This document shows, one piece after another, positions 1 through 7,534 of a DNA stretch of 64,000 nt. The notes below the pieces were generated by a model. That model made no database searches. It worked only from the letters and a program-made list of their open reading frames with translations, and was not told where the DNA came from. The DNA lies in NCBI RefSeq assembly GCF_003570905.1, contig NZ_QXJM01000048.1:92380-156379 (forward strand). The letters are read 5' to 3'. Within the stretch, counting starts at the first letter, position 1; every line of letters starts with the position of its first letter. The translations under genes and the position numbers were made by a program. The DNA comes from Cohnella faecalis (GTDB lineage: Bacteria > Bacillota > Bacilli > Paenibacillales > Paenibacillaceae).

Positions 1-159
1 TACGCTTTGAGCGTGCGGCGCCCACACGGCGAACCGGACTCCCTTCTGCCCGTCGAGTTCGATCGGATGAGCGCCCAACGTGCGGTAAGCTTGGAATAGC
101 TGGCCCACGTTGAACAAATAAAGTTCGTCCTTGGATAAGAGTGCATCCTGCGACTGCAC
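1..159 (-). CDS. glgB: 1,4-alpha-glucan branching enzyme, N-terminal 53 residues (runs off the window)
   Basis: Reading leftwards from a GTG at 159-157, the 53 codons to the window edge read as the amino-terminal region of GlgB: the segment DELYLFNVGQLFQAYRTLGA followed by HP and GVRFAVWAPHAQSV matches the start of the CBM48 (branching-enzyme N-terminal) domain, which precedes the GH13 catalytic barrel. The enzyme makes alpha-1,6 branches in glycogen in the cytoplasm. The GTG is supported by a GGAGGTG ribosome site seven bases upstream (about 166-174). Catalytic residues lie outside the window. A glycogen operon would be expected to continue to the left. The assignment rests on the N-terminal motif only. 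Confidence 0.85.
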   Translation of the reverse strand, partial: MQSQDALLSKDELYLFNVGQLFQAYRTLGAHPIELDGQKGVRFAVWAPHAQSV

Positions 160-425
160 GTGGCTTCACCTCCGTCTCAAGAAGAATAGGAGCATGATGG
201 GGACAAGCCGTTAATATTGCGTTAATTATTTGTGAATAATCCTAACAAATAACACGAAACTTACACTCATTATAGCGAAATTATTGAAAAAATTCACCCC
301 ATTTTCAGAAAACTCAGCAAAAAATTTGTCGCCCCCATTAACTAACAAAACCCGTAGCTCCCAGCCTCATTCCGGCCGAGATACATCCTTCATTCTACCT
401 CCTTTTACTTATGAGAATATTGTCG

Positions 426-461
426 AAAAAAAGAGCACCCGGGCTGCTGACAGCCGGCGCT
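426..461 (-). terminator. Rho-independent terminator-like hairpin, leftward
   Basis: GAGC...GCTC arms around a GGCTG/CAGCC core form an imperfect GC-rich hairpin. On the minus strand it is followed directly by seven T (427-433 read as A on the plus strand). No minus-strand gene immediately to its right explains it, so it may protect glgB from read-through or be left over from a lost gene. Confidence 0.5.
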
Positions 462-710
462 CCGTCTTCTATTAGATGATACATGGTATTAGCGATGCTG
501 CAAGCCGTTTGGTTCCAACGCAGCTTGTTTCGGAATTCGACAGGCATACCACGAGCAAGTGAGAACCGCGCACTAGCTCATTGCCCCTGTAACCCCAAGC
601 CGTATGTCTTCACCACAAACACATCCCATTATCCCATTCGATCAGAAAAAGCTGTATTTTTTAAATCCGAAACAAAATCCAAAACAGCTGCAATTCATCC
701 AAAAAAAATC

Positions 711-739
711 TTGAAAATAGAACATACGTTCGATATAAT
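711..739 (+). promoter_or_regulatory. Sigma-A promoter containing a LexA (SOS) box
   Basis: TTGAAA (711-716) and TATAAT (734-739) are separated by exactly 17 bases. In the spacer sits GAACATACGTTC (720-731), followed by G, matching the Bacillus-type LexA/DinR operator CGAAC-N4-GTTCG except at the first base. A repressor bound there would cover the polymerase site, so the downstream gene at 780 is predicted to be damage-inducible. The match is seen directly; regulation is inferred. Confidence 0.7.
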
Positions 740-779
740 TAAAACAGAAATTATGAACGTTTAGTCGGGAGGATCGCCG

Positions 780-1370
780 ATGATGACGGAATTACCCGCT
801 TTCGAGTCTTTTTGTCACCAGTACAGCTCCGAACAAGCTTGCGCCGAAGCGTTGTTTCATGCCCGATGGCCGGACGGCTTTCGGTGCCCGACTTGCCGTC
901 ACTCTCACTACTATTTGACCCGCACACGCAGGATGCCTCTCTACGAGTGCCGCTCTTGTCGCGTGCAGACATCCGTTATCGCCGGTACGATTATGGAAGG
1001 CAGCTCGACTCCTTTAACCCGTTGGTTTCAGGCTCTTTTTCTCATTGCCAGCCCTTCCGGCATCAGCTCGTCCAAATTATCGAAAATCATTCAAGTTACC
1101 TATAAAACCGCCTGGCTAATCGCAAGAAAAATCCGTCATGTCATGCAAAGGGCCGATCAGTACGATCCTTTGTCCGGTCTTGTGAGAGTCAATCATATGA
1201 AATACGGCTACAGCTATTACCAGGATGCCCAGCAGCCTCTTCTAATAGGCGGCGCTTTCACGGCATCGGCGCAAAACATACCTTCCACCGATTTAATAGG
1301 ATCGATGAGCAGTACCAAAACAGAAGAATCACGGCCTCAACTAAATAATCGCATACCTACTCAGGCTTGA
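780..1370 (+). CDS. IS1595-family transposase-like zinc-ribbon protein, short or degenerate
   Basis: 196 residues. The start is fixed by GGGAGG a few bases before ATG-ATG at 780. Residues about 15-75 form the IS1595-type zinc ribbon: a WPDGFRCPTC motif, then YECRSC and an SVIAGTIMEGSSTPLTRWF segment. Residues 76-125 match the helical linker (SSKLSKIIQVTYKTAWLIARKIRHVM). The DDE-type nuclease domain that should follow is nearly absent: where family members have a VEVDE-like first catalytic Asp this protein has VRVNH, and it ends about 100 residues early. No terminal inverted repeats are seen around it. It is either a decayed insertion sequence or a domesticated DNA-binding protein. The intact SOS-type promoter and good ribosome site favour a retained function. 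Confidence 0.7.
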   Translation: MMTELPAFESFCHQYSSEQACAEALFHARWPDGFRCPTCRHSHYYLTRTRRMPLYECRSCRVQTSVIAGTIMEGSSTPLTRWFQALFLIASPSGISSSKLSKIIQVTYKTAWLIARKIRHVMQRADQYDPLSGLVRVNHMKYGYSYYQDAQQPLLIGGAFTASAQNIPSTDLIGSMSSTKTEESRPQLNNRIPTQA

Positions 1371-1390
1371 GCCGCGGAGACTCAACGCAA

Positions 1391-1428
1391 AAAGCTCCGC
1401 GACCGTTCGTTCGGATCGCGGAGTTGTT
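1391..1428 (+). terminator. Hairpin terminator after the zinc-ribbon gene
   Basis: CTCCGCGA (1395-1402) pairs with TCGCGGAG (1416-1423), followed by TTGTTAT, and begins about 20 bases after the stop codon. The T tract is weak. Confidence 0.5.
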
Positions 1429-1453
1429 ATCGCAGGCTTATCGTAATTATCGG

Positions 1454-1696
1454 TCAAAAAGTCGGCATGTTATCCAAGTTATTATCCTCCCGGCCATCGG
1501 GATCCGATCTCAGATGCTCGTCTCCGTCTCTGCCGCGAAACACGTTCAATCCGGCGATCTGCTCGGCTTTGACCATTTGCTGGGCTGTTTTGTAGTCCAC
1601 CGCGCGGCCGGAAGACAGCTTCAGCTCGACGATATCTCCGTCACCGTTTTTACGTACGGCGACGACCTGCTCCTTGCCGCTCGAGTTCAATTCCAT
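1454..1696 (-). CDS. DUF3892 family small protein
   Basis: 80 residues. The pattern AVRKNGDGDIVELKLSSGR, then a V-DYKTAQQMVKAEQIAGL helix and the C-terminal signature GRDGDEHLRSDPDG with NNLDNMPTF is that of the DUF3892 family, common in Paenibacillaceae. Function is unknown; the fold is predicted as a small beta-rich domain. A purine-rich AGAGGGGG stretch lies upstream of the ATG. It stands alone between a plus-strand gene and the pseudouridine synthase, which is transcribed in the same direction and could read into it. Confidence 0.75.
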   Translation of the reverse strand: MELNSSGKEQVVAVRKNGDGDIVELKLSSGRAVDYKTAQQMVKAEQIAGLNVFRGRDGDEHLRSDPDGREDNNLDNMPTF

Positions 1697-1768
1697 CCTC
1701 GCACCCCCTCTCTACACCTAGGATGGTTAAAAGAGGGACTTCCTATGCAAGGGAACGGGATGGCGGCT

Positions 1769-2713
1769 TTACGGAAGCGACACTCCCAGCTTGTCCATCA
1801 TATCGCGGAAAAGCTGAGGGAGCGGCGCCTTAAACTCCTTGCCGTCAGGCAACGTTATCCTCCATGCATGCAGCAGTTGATGATTGACGCCGGCAAAAGG
1901 CTTTCCTCCATATTTGACATCCCCGAGCAGAGAGTGGCCGATGCTCTGAAAATGGGTGCGGATTTGATGAGTTCGGCCGCTAATAAGCTCGACCTCGACC
2001 AACGTGTAGCCTCCTCCGCTCGCTAGTGCCCGGTACCTCGTCGTTGCTTCCTTTTCCTGTCCCGACGCCTTCTCGCCAGACTTCTCTCCGACGACTAGAG
2101 TTCGATTGCTTCCCTCTTCGCGAACGAGTGCACCAGCTATTTCTCCTTCGCCGGAAAGCCGCCCTTGAACGAGCGTTACGTAAAACTTCTCCATTTCTCT
2201 TTTTTGAATCGATTGGTTCAATCGATGAAGCGATCCGGCGGTCTTGCCGACCAACACAAGCCCGCTCGTGTTTCGGTCAAGCCTGTTCGCAGAAGCGGGC
2301 ATGAAGAGTCCGCTGTCCAGAAGTCCTTTGCGGTATAAATAAGCATGTACCCGGTTAATGAGAGTGTCCTTCTGATCGGTTTGATCCGGATGGGTGAGCA
2401 TGCCGGCCGGCTTATTCACGACGAGCAATTCGTCGTCTTCGTATACGACATCGATATTCGCGTTTACGCCGATATACTTCGTCTTTTTTTGGCCGACGCT
2501 CGCTTCTTCATACTTCGCTTCTTCCATGTAGATCGACAGCTCGTCCCCGGCTGCGAGCTCGTAGTTTTGATTTTTCCGTTTTCCGTTCACTTTTACTTTC
2601 CCTTGATCGATCATTTTATAAATTTGTCCCAACGGCAGATTGGGCATTAACCCTCGCAGCAATCTATGAAGCTTCTTGCCGCTCTCCGAAGCGGTAATTT
2701 TACGATTCATCAT
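1769..2713 (-). CDS. RluA-family 23S rRNA pseudouridine synthase with S4 domain
   Basis: 314 residues from the chosen start. An N-terminal S4 RNA-binding domain (about 10-75, with LPLGQIYKMIDQGKVKVNGK) precedes the RluA/RluC/RluD catalytic domain. The catalytic motif ANRLDRNTSGLVLVGKT contains the RLD aspartate that attacks the uracil, and VELISGRTHQIRTHFQSIGH is the second conserved block. It isomerises specific uridines in rRNA. The frame is open further upstream, but ATG at 2713 is preceded by GGGAG at 11 bases, and homologues begin near this MNRK. Closest type is RluC/RluD; the exact target uridine cannot be told from the sequence. Confidence 0.88.
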   Translation of the reverse strand: MMNRKITASESGKKLHRLLRGLMPNLPLGQIYKMIDQGKVKVNGKRKNQNYELAAGDELSIYMEEAKYEEASVGQKKTKYIGVNANIDVVYEDDELLVVNKPAGMLTHPDQTDQKDTLINRVHAYLYRKGLLDSGLFMPASANRLDRNTSGLVLVGKTAGSLHRLNQSIQKREMEKFYVTLVQGRLSGEGEIAGALVREEGSNRTLVVGEKSGEKASGQEKEATTRYRALASGGGYTLVEVELISGRTHQIRTHFQSIGHSLLGDVKYGGKPFAGVNHQLLHAWRITLPDGKEFKAPLPQLFRDMMDKLGVSLP

Positions 2714-2803
2714 TCGCTTAAGCACTCCCTGTTTTTCTATCGGAATAATCTTTCTCAACCGCAAACCTAAGCATCCAACCCATCGCTCGTTCGTGCCGGC
2801 GCC

Positions 2804-3130
2804 TCAGATGATATTTCCATCGGAAGAACCCGGGCTTGGCAACTGAATTTCGACGGCACTTTCCTTCAGCATGCACATCTTGTGAGTGCCGCCTTCCTTG
2901 CGAACCATTTTCGTCTCGATCAATTCCGCAGCCTCGAGCTTGCGAATATGCATTGTTAAAATCGCCGCACTTAAGTTCAAGCGCTGGGCCAGCACCTTCA
3001 CATTCATCGGCTTCTCCGCCAGCAATTCCAGCACGCTCAAGCGTACCCCGCTGGCAAGCGCTTCGTATAACGGCAGCCATTTGCGATCGGTATTCGCTCT
3101 AATCACGGGCGACTCCGCCTTCCAATGCAT
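2804..3130 (-). CDS. ArsR-type winged-helix transcriptional regulator
   Basis: 108 residues with a single winged-helix domain: LYEALASGVRLSVLELLAEK is helices 1-2, NVKVLAQRLNLSAAILTMHI the helix-turn-helix and KLEAAELIETKMVRKEGGTH the wing. No cysteine cluster of the metal-sensing ArsR type is present; the only Cys is in KMCML, so the inducer is not predictable. The ribosome site is weak. It lies upstream of the pseudouridine synthase in the same direction with about 90 bases between them. Confidence 0.72.
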   Translation of the reverse strand: MHWKAESPVIRANTDRKWLPLYEALASGVRLSVLELLAEKPMNVKVLAQRLNLSAAILTMHIRKLEAAELIETKMVRKEGGTHKMCMLKESAVEIQLPSPGSSDGNII

Positions 3131-3273
3131 TATCCATTTCTTTTGATTAATATAAATGTAAATCCTAAATTAATCAAACCTATTGCAGATGGAAGATGCG
3201 ATCAACGGATGGTCGGTTTTTGTAAGAAGTCCTAATTTTTTTTAGAATTGCCTCTTCCCAATAAGGTGAAATG

Positions 3274-3295
3274 TGATATAATGAAAGCGCTACCA
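3274..3295 (+). promoter_or_regulatory. Extended -10 promoter overlapped by a cre-like CcpA site
   Basis: TGATATAAT (3274-3282) is an extended -10 (TGn-TATAAT) with no strong -35. Immediately overlapping its end, ATGAAAGCGCTACCA (3281-3295) matches the cre consensus WTGNNARCGNWWWCA at 14 of 15 positions. CcpA bound here would sit at the transcription start and repress. The match is seen; the regulation is inferred. Confidence 0.55.
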
Positions 3296-3326
3296 AGCAC
3301 ATCACTCTAAAGGGGGACGTTTTGGA

Positions 3327-3662
3327 ATGATGAATGTAGCGCTGGAGGAGAAGAACGTCTACGAAGACTTCGAGCCGCGCTCCGATACGTTGTTTTTCAA
3401 GGTCGGTTCACACGGCCTTATCAGCTTCCACGGACGGAACTACAATATCAAGAAGAAATTGTCCGCCGAGGAACGGAATCGTTTGCTTTCTGACTCCAAT
3501 TTCTATCGCGTCGCCTCTGACTGCTACGTCAACGTCGGGAAAATATCGCATATCGAAGAGGACGGCCTTCACTTTGGCAATTGTACGAAGTCGGTTTCCT
3601 GCTCCAAGCGGGTGCAGCACTACGTTATGCAAATGATGCAAGGCTCGCCTCGCGTCGGTTAA
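3327..3662 (+). CDS. Stand-alone LytTR-type DNA-binding protein
   Basis: 111 residues. The second half, FYRVASDCYVNVGKISHIEE followed by GLHFGNCTKSVSCSKR, matches the LytTR fold, where the F-x-R-x-S/H-x-x-x-(I/V)N-x-x-x-I pattern forms the recognition strands. The first half (LFFKVGSHGLISF) fits the domain's first strands. There is no receiver domain, so it is not a classical response regulator. AAAGGGGG lies upstream of the ATG pair at 3327/3330. It is monocistronic: a promoter with a cre-like site upstream and a terminator downstream. Such free LytTR proteins are common in Paenibacillaceae with no known function. Carbon-source control is suggested only by the cre-like site. Confidence 0.65.
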   Translation: MMNVALEEKNVYEDFEPRSDTLFFKVGSHGLISFHGRNYNIKKKLSAEERNRLLSDSNFYRVASDCYVNVGKISHIEEDGLHFGNCTKSVSCSKRVQHYVMQMMQGSPRVG

Positions 3663-3673
3663 CGAACGGACGC

Positions 3674-3724
3674 CAAAAGACCGAAAGCTTCGGCTATACG
3701 CCAAATCTTCCGGTCTTTTTCTTT
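3674..3724. terminator. Terminator between convergent genes
   Basis: AAAAGACCG and CGGTCTTTTT arms enclose a partially paired loop, followed by a T tract. It serves the LytTR gene and may also work leftwards for ppsR, which ends at 3728. Confidence 0.65.
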
Positions 3725-3727
3725 TCT

Positions 3728-4531
3728 CTATAAATAGGACATAATAATGCCCGCCGTCTCCTCGATCGCACGCTCCGTCACGTCGATAACCGGACAGCTC
3801 AACCGTCCCATGATTTCGTCCGCGAAGCGAATTTCCTTCTCGATTCTCTCTAGCGATGCGTAATGGGCCTGGCTTGGAAGCCCCAGCGCCTTCAACCGCT
3901 CCAGTCGAATTTTCAGCAGCCTTTCCGGCTGCATAGTCAGTCCGATGACGAGCCGATCCTTCAGCTTGAAAAGCTCCTCAGGCGGCTTCACTTCGATCGT
4001 AATCGGGTAATTGGCGGTTTTGATGCCTTTATGCGCGAGAAACACGCTTAACGGAGTTTTCGAAGTCCGCGATACTCCGACGAGAACGACCTGCGCCTGC
4101 AGCAAGCCTCGGGCGTCTTTTCCGTCGTCGTATTTAACGGCGAACTCAATCGCCTCGATTTTGCGAAAATACGACTCATCCATTTCGTGAAGCAAGCCCG
4201 GCTTGTATTTCGGGGAGTCGTTGAACGTATCGATAAAAGCTTGCATCATCGGCCCCATCACATCGACCGCTCGAACGCCAAGCCGGACCGTCTCTTCGCG
4301 CATCGTATCCCGGAGCTCCGGCTGCACGAGCGTGTAGGCGATAAATCCGCCGTTGTCAGACGCTTCCCTTACGATCGCTTTCACTTCATCCTCATGCTTA
4401 ATATTGCCGTACCGCTTGACTTTCACCTGCTCGGTGGCGAATTGGCGCAGCGTTGCTTTGGCGACCGCTTCCGCCGTCTCGCCGATTGCATCCGAGCAAA
4501 CAAAAATCGTTTTGTCTCTCATTTCCGGCAT
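3728..4531 (-). CDS. ppsR: PPDK regulatory protein (bifunctional kinase/phosphorylase) PpsR
   Basis: 267 residues from the ATG at 4531, which has GGGGGAG six bases upstream; an ATG nine codons earlier has no ribosome site. The N-terminus KTIFVCSDAIGETAEAVAKA and the P-loop-like GVSRTSKTPLS (about 150-160) are signatures of the PSRP/DUF299 family. Members phosphorylate and dephosphorylate a threonine of pyruvate, phosphate dikinase (or regulate PEP synthase) with ADP and phosphate. It sits directly downstream of ccpN, as in Bacillus yqzB-yqfL, so CcpN (gluconeogenic repressor) and the PEP-forming enzyme's switch are co-expressed. The dikinase gene itself is not in the window. Confidence 0.92.
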   Translation of the reverse strand: MPEMRDKTIFVCSDAIGETAEAVAKATLRQFATEQVKVKRYGNIKHEDEVKAIVREASDNGGFIAYTLVQPELRDTMREETVRLGVRAVDVMGPMMQAFIDTFNDSPKYKPGLLHEMDESYFRKIEAIEFAVKYDDGKDARGLLQAQVVLVGVSRTSKTPLSVFLAHKGIKTANYPITIEVKPPEELFKLKDRLVIGLTMQPERLLKIRLERLKALGLPSQAHYASLERIEKEIRFADEIMGRLSCPVIDVTERAIEETAGIIMSYL

Positions 4532-4562
4532 CCCTTCTCCCCCTGCCCGCTCCGCCATGCCG

Positions 4563-5210
4563 CTACAAGTCCGACGTCAATTCGACCAGAGCCTGCGTCA
4601 TGGTCGTCTTGGATATCCGTCCAACGACTTCCAGCCGACTCCGTCTATCCGTTCCGCCGTTTCCGCTGCTTTTGACGACCGGCATACCGCCTATTTGATG
4701 GTCGAGCAGCTTTTTGGCCGCTTCCCATACCGTATCTTCCGGTGTAACCGTCATAACGCGCGGAAGCCTCGTCATCACCATGCTGATCGGGATCGATGCC
4801 GCGTTCGGATTTCCCAGCGTCACTTTCAGCAAGTCCTTGAGCGATACCAGTCCGGCCAGCCCTCCGTCCGAATCCGTTACGGCAAGAATGCCGGTATTTT
4901 CCACAAAAAGGCTAATGACGGCATCGTTCACGGTCGCTTGCTCGGGAATAACGACAGGTCTTCCCATTACATCCTTCACCTTAAGGCGCATCAGCTTTTC
5001 TTTAACCTTGCCGTCCGTGGACAACTGCTTGCCCAGAAAATAGCCTACCTTCGGCTTCGCGTCAATATAACCGAGCATGACGAGAACGGACAAGTCGGAC
5101 CGGATGGTCGGACGGCTGATCCCGAGCGATTCCGCGATTTGCTCTCCGGTTATCGGAGCATGCCCTTTCACTCGTTCGATAATTTCCAGTTGCCTTGGAG
5201 TAAGTTCGAT
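4563..5210 (-). CDS. ccpN: CcpN-type repressor of gluconeogenic genes (HTH plus two CBS domains)
   Basis: About 215 residues. An N-terminal winged helix (GEQIAESLGISRPTIRSDLS) is followed by two CBS motifs (KVKDVMGRPVVIPEQATVND and VMTRLPRVMTVTPEDTVWEA) that bind adenine nucleotides in this family. CcpN represses gluconeogenic genes such as gapB and pckA when glucose is present. The start is unusual. The first standard start (GTG at 5171) lacks a ribosome site and would cut off helix 1, while an ideal AAAGGAGG (5219-5226) lies eight bases before an in-frame ATC at 5210-5208 that opens the conserved IELTPRQLEIIERVKGHAPI segment. I therefore place the start at ATC. The promoter carries CcpN-like operators (5354-5379), suggesting autoregulation. 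Confidence 0.88.
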   Translation of the reverse strand: MELTPRQLEIIERVKGHAPITGEQIAESLGISRPTIRSDLSVLVMLGYIDAKPKVGYFLGKQLSTDGKVKEKLMRLKVKDVMGRPVVIPEQATVNDAVISLFVENTGILAVTDSDGGLAGLVSLKDLLKVTLGNPNAASIPISMVMTRLPRVMTVTPEDTVWEAAKKLLDHQIGGMPVVKSSGNGGTDRRSRLEVVGRISKTTMTQALVELTSDL

Positions 5211-5349
5211 GCTCGCTCCCTCCTTTGGTTACGGCTTCGGTACTTTCTCCCAGTCCTTCAAAAACCGTTCGATTCCGGAAAACTTCATACGAGTATCGTC
5301 CCTTCATTAGAGAAGTTGTCCGTAAAAGTTAACGGATGCTTGTTTTATT

Positions 5350-5390
5350 ATTGTATATCATAAACATAATTATGACACAATATATAACAG
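5350..5390 (-). promoter_or_regulatory. ccpN promoter with paired CcpN-like operators
   Basis: On the minus strand TTGTGT and TATACA are spaced by 17 bases. The 11-mer TGTGTCATAAT (5369-5379, minus) fits the CcpN consensus as I recall it, TRTGHYATAYW, at 10 of 11, and a weaker copy lies at 5354-5364 with centres 15 bases apart. The roughly 40-base block is nearly identical to the one upstream of glpX (8536-8577), with the same spacing. Confidence 0.6.
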
Positions 5391-5423
5391 CTCACGTTTA
5401 AATACGATGTATATTTATTTTTT

Positions 5424-5545
5424 GTGCCATTATCCCCTTCGATCAGTTTGCGCAGTCAACAATTTGCTCTGAACTTCGTCTAGTTTCGTTTCACAGGCAA
5501 TGTTGAGGCTTAACGCTTTTTCTGATCCGAAGGGATAATGGGACG
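5424..5545. repeat. Interspersed hairpin repeat, full copy
   Basis: The left arm GTGCCATTATCCCCTTCGAT (5424-5443) and right arm ATCCGAAGGGATAATGGGAC (5525-5544) are inverted copies around a loop of about 80 bases. Related copies are at 624-652 (half), 24993-25065 (tight hairpin) and 28750-28779 (half). All are intergenic. Confidence 0.65.
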
Positions 5546-5670
5546 GTTTGCCAAATGACGCGACGGGATAGCGGCACGATATTCGCATGCGCCGATCGGC
5601 ATCGAAATCTTCCCGAAAATTATTGCCTTTTCCACTATGTTACCATATCCATCAGGCTTTCTTTTATGTT

Positions 5671-5688
5671 ATGTTATATGACATATAT
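5671..5688. promoter_or_regulatory. CcpN-like operators upstream of adenosine deaminase
   Basis: TATGACATATA (5678-5688) matches TRTGHYATAYW at every position and TATGTTATATG (5671-5681) at 10 of 11. They lie about 50 bases before the start codon at 5736, in the region where the promoter should be. AT-rich DNA makes chance matches easier, so this is weaker evidence than the glpX site. Confidence 0.4.
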
Positions 5689-5735
5689 TCTGCCAACCCT
5701 AAATGAAAAGCCATTTTTTTAAGGAGGAACTTGAC

Positions 5736-6758
5736 ATGGTGCGTGATGATTCTCTTCGTTTTTTACCGAAAGTCGATCTTCACCTTCATCTTGACGGCTG
5801 CGTAAGCCCGGATACACTCGCGGAGCTGGCCGCTCAAGAAAATGTCCCTCTCCCGGCGAAAGATCGCGCGGGACTACTCCCCTATATGCAGGTGAAAGAC
5901 GATTGCGTAAGCTTGAAGGATTATTTGACCAAGTTCGACTTCGTCCTGCCGCTTCTCCAGACGGGGGAAGCGTTGGAGCGTGTTGCCTATGAAACGGTCG
6001 AGCAGGCGGCGCGCCAACGAACGATGTATCTCGAAGTCAGATTTGCGCCTCAGCTTCACCGTCTGCGCGGAATGTCAGCCGAAGAGACAATCGGGCACGT
6101 TATCGGCGGGCTTCGGCGAGGCGAGAAGGATTTCGGCGTCAAATCGCGCGTCATTGCCATCTGTATGAGACATCATCCCGAACGGTTGAACCTGGAAGTT
6201 ATCGAAGCGGCTTCCGCCTATCTGGGCAAAGGGCTCGGCGCCGTCGATCTGGCCGGAGACGAAGCGTCGTTTCCGGCGCACCGCTTTCGCAGCGTATTCA
6301 CCCTTGCGAATCGCAAAAGCATCCCCGTTACGATTCACGCCGGCGAAGCGGCCGGTCCCGCCAACATTCGCGAAGCGGTGAATCGGCTTGGAGCGGCGCG
6401 AATTGGCCACGGAGTCAGACTGCGCGAGGACCCCGATCTCCGCAGTGCGATTAGAAACAGCCGCATTCCGCTAGAGCTTTGTCCGACGAGCAACCTTCAG
6501 ACGAAAGCCGTCTCTCGTTGGGACGATTATCCGATCAGGGATTATTTCGAGGACGGCATTCTCGTCACCGTCAATACGGACAATCCGACCGTATCGGGCA
6601 CCGATATGACGACGGAGTACCGAATATTGCGCGAACGGTTCGGTTTTACGCTTCGGGAGCTAGGCCAGCTTACACTGAACGGTGTTGAGGCCGCTTTTTT
6701 GGAGCCAAATGAAAAGAAATTATTGAAAAAGGAAATAGAGCAGGCTTTGCCGCTATGA
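5736..6758 (+). CDS. add: Adenosine deaminase
   Basis: 340 residues. Metal and substrate motifs of the adenosine/AMP deaminase family are all present: KVDLHLHLDGC (HxH zinc ligands, residues about 12-20), VTIHAGEA (His and catalytic Glu), ARIGHGVRL, LELCPTSNLQT and VNTDNPTVSGT (zinc Asp). It converts adenosine (and deoxyadenosine) to inosine in purine salvage, in the cytoplasm. I chose the ATG at 5736 because AAGGAGG (5721-5727) lies eight bases before it; the frame also has an ATG at 5703 without a site. It is monocistronic, ending in a strong bidirectional terminator. Possible CcpN-like operators lie upstream. Confidence 0.9.
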   Translation: MVRDDSLRFLPKVDLHLHLDGCVSPDTLAELAAQENVPLPAKDRAGLLPYMQVKDDCVSLKDYLTKFDFVLPLLQTGEALERVAYETVEQAARQRTMYLEVRFAPQLHRLRGMSAEETIGHVIGGLRRGEKDFGVKSRVIAICMRHHPERLNLEVIEAASAYLGKGLGAVDLAGDEASFPAHRFRSVFTLANRKSIPVTIHAGEAAGPANIREAVNRLGAARIGHGVRLREDPDLRSAIRNSRIPLELCPTSNLQTKAVSRWDDYPIRDYFEDGILVTVNTDNPTVSGTDMTTEYRILRERFGFTLRELGQLTLNGVEAAFLEPNEKKLLKKEIEQALPL

Positions 6759-6803
6759 AATCAAAAAACCCTCTTGCCGATGAAGCAAGAGGGTTTTTTG
6801 ATT
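6759..6803. terminator. Bidirectional terminator between add and eda
   Basis: AATCAAAAAACCCTCTTGC and its exact inverted copy flank a seven-base loop, giving A/T tracts on both sides, as expected for a terminator shared by convergent genes. Confidence 0.9.
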
Positions 6804-6819
6804 CTATTGGAACGTTTCG

Positions 6820-7467
6820 TTAGTGCGTCCCATTTGTCGCTTTTGCCGCCGCTACAAAAGAGCGCGCATGCTTCGTTAACGCTTCGTAGTCGCCCGATCG
6901 GATCATCCCTCTGTCGAGCAGGCCGTTGCCCAAGCCGACGGCGACCGCTCCCGCATCGAGTACCGACCGAATGTTTTGCGGGTTAACGCCTCCCGTAGCG
7001 ATAATCGGGATTTGATCGAGCGGGGCGCGGATTTCCTTCAAGTAGCCAATGCCGAGCGAAGCGAACGGAAACAGCTTCACGGCCGATGCGCCGGCTTGGT
7101 ACGCCCGGACAATTTCCGTAGGCGTCATCGCTCCCGGCCAGACGTCTACCCCTTGCTCAACTCCATACGCGACGATACTTTCATCCAAATGGGGAGAAAT
7201 TAAATATTGCGCCCCGGCGGCGATCGCTTCCTTGGCCTGGCCCAAATCGAGAACCGTGCCCGCCCCGATGTGCAGCCGATCTCCCGTATTCGCTCTCAAC
7301 AGGGAGATCATCTCCAAAGCGCCATCCGTATTAAGCGTCACCTCCAGCAGACGAATCCCTCCGTCTGCCAAGGCGTTCGCAACCGGCTCGATCCGATCGG
7401 CGCCGATTCCTCTGGCGATAGCCACCATTTGATGTTCGATCAGTTGTTGCAGCAATAAGCTTGGCAT
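6820..7467 (-). CDS. eda: 2-dehydro-3-deoxy-phosphogluconate (KDPG) aldolase
   Basis: 215 residues, a class I aldolase of the KDPG/KHG family. Conserved blocks are VAIARG near the N-terminus, RLLEVTLNT (catalytic Glu), HIGAGTVLD, AGAQYLISPH, the Schiff-base lysine in ASAVKLFPFASLG and the phosphate-binding IATGGVNPQN and AVGLGNGL. It cleaves KDPG to pyruvate and glyceraldehyde 3-phosphate. AAAGGAG precedes the ATG. No kdgK or uronate genes are adjacent, so the physiological feed (Entner-Doudoroff, uronates or KDPGal) is not shown. It lies downstream of glpX in the same direction with a 68-base gap, so co-transcription is possible. Confidence 0.9.
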   Translation of the reverse strand: MPSLLLQQLIEHQMVAIARGIGADRIEPVANALADGGIRLLEVTLNTDGALEMISLLRANTGDRLHIGAGTVLDLGQAKEAIAAGAQYLISPHLDESIVAYGVEQGVDVWPGAMTPTEIVRAYQAGASAVKLFPFASLGIGYLKEIRAPLDQIPIIATGGVNPQNIRSVLDAGAVAVGLGNGLLDRGMIRSGDYEALTKHARSFVAAAKATNGTH

Positions 7468-7534
7468 GTTCGGCTCCTTTGACGCGGCTTTTCCAACCAG
7501 TGTACACCCTTGGAATGGAAAAGGAAACCGCCGC

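Larger units (their letters stand above)
160..779. other. Intergenic region, no convincing gene
   Basis: About 620 bases separate divergent glgB and the zinc-ribbon gene. Short open frames here show no family resemblance and no good ribosome site. It holds a leftward terminator-like hairpin (426-461), a half copy of an interspersed hairpin repeat (624-652; see 5424-5545 and 24993-25065) and, at its right end, an SOS-type promoter (711-739). Confidence 0.6.

Noticed and set aside
780..1370. Complete active insertion sequence
   Set aside because: No terminal inverted repeats or target-site duplication were found and the catalytic domain is missing.
4353..5363. 336-codon plus-strand open frame across ppsR-ccpN
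   Set aside because: Antisense to two well-supported genes and without motifs.
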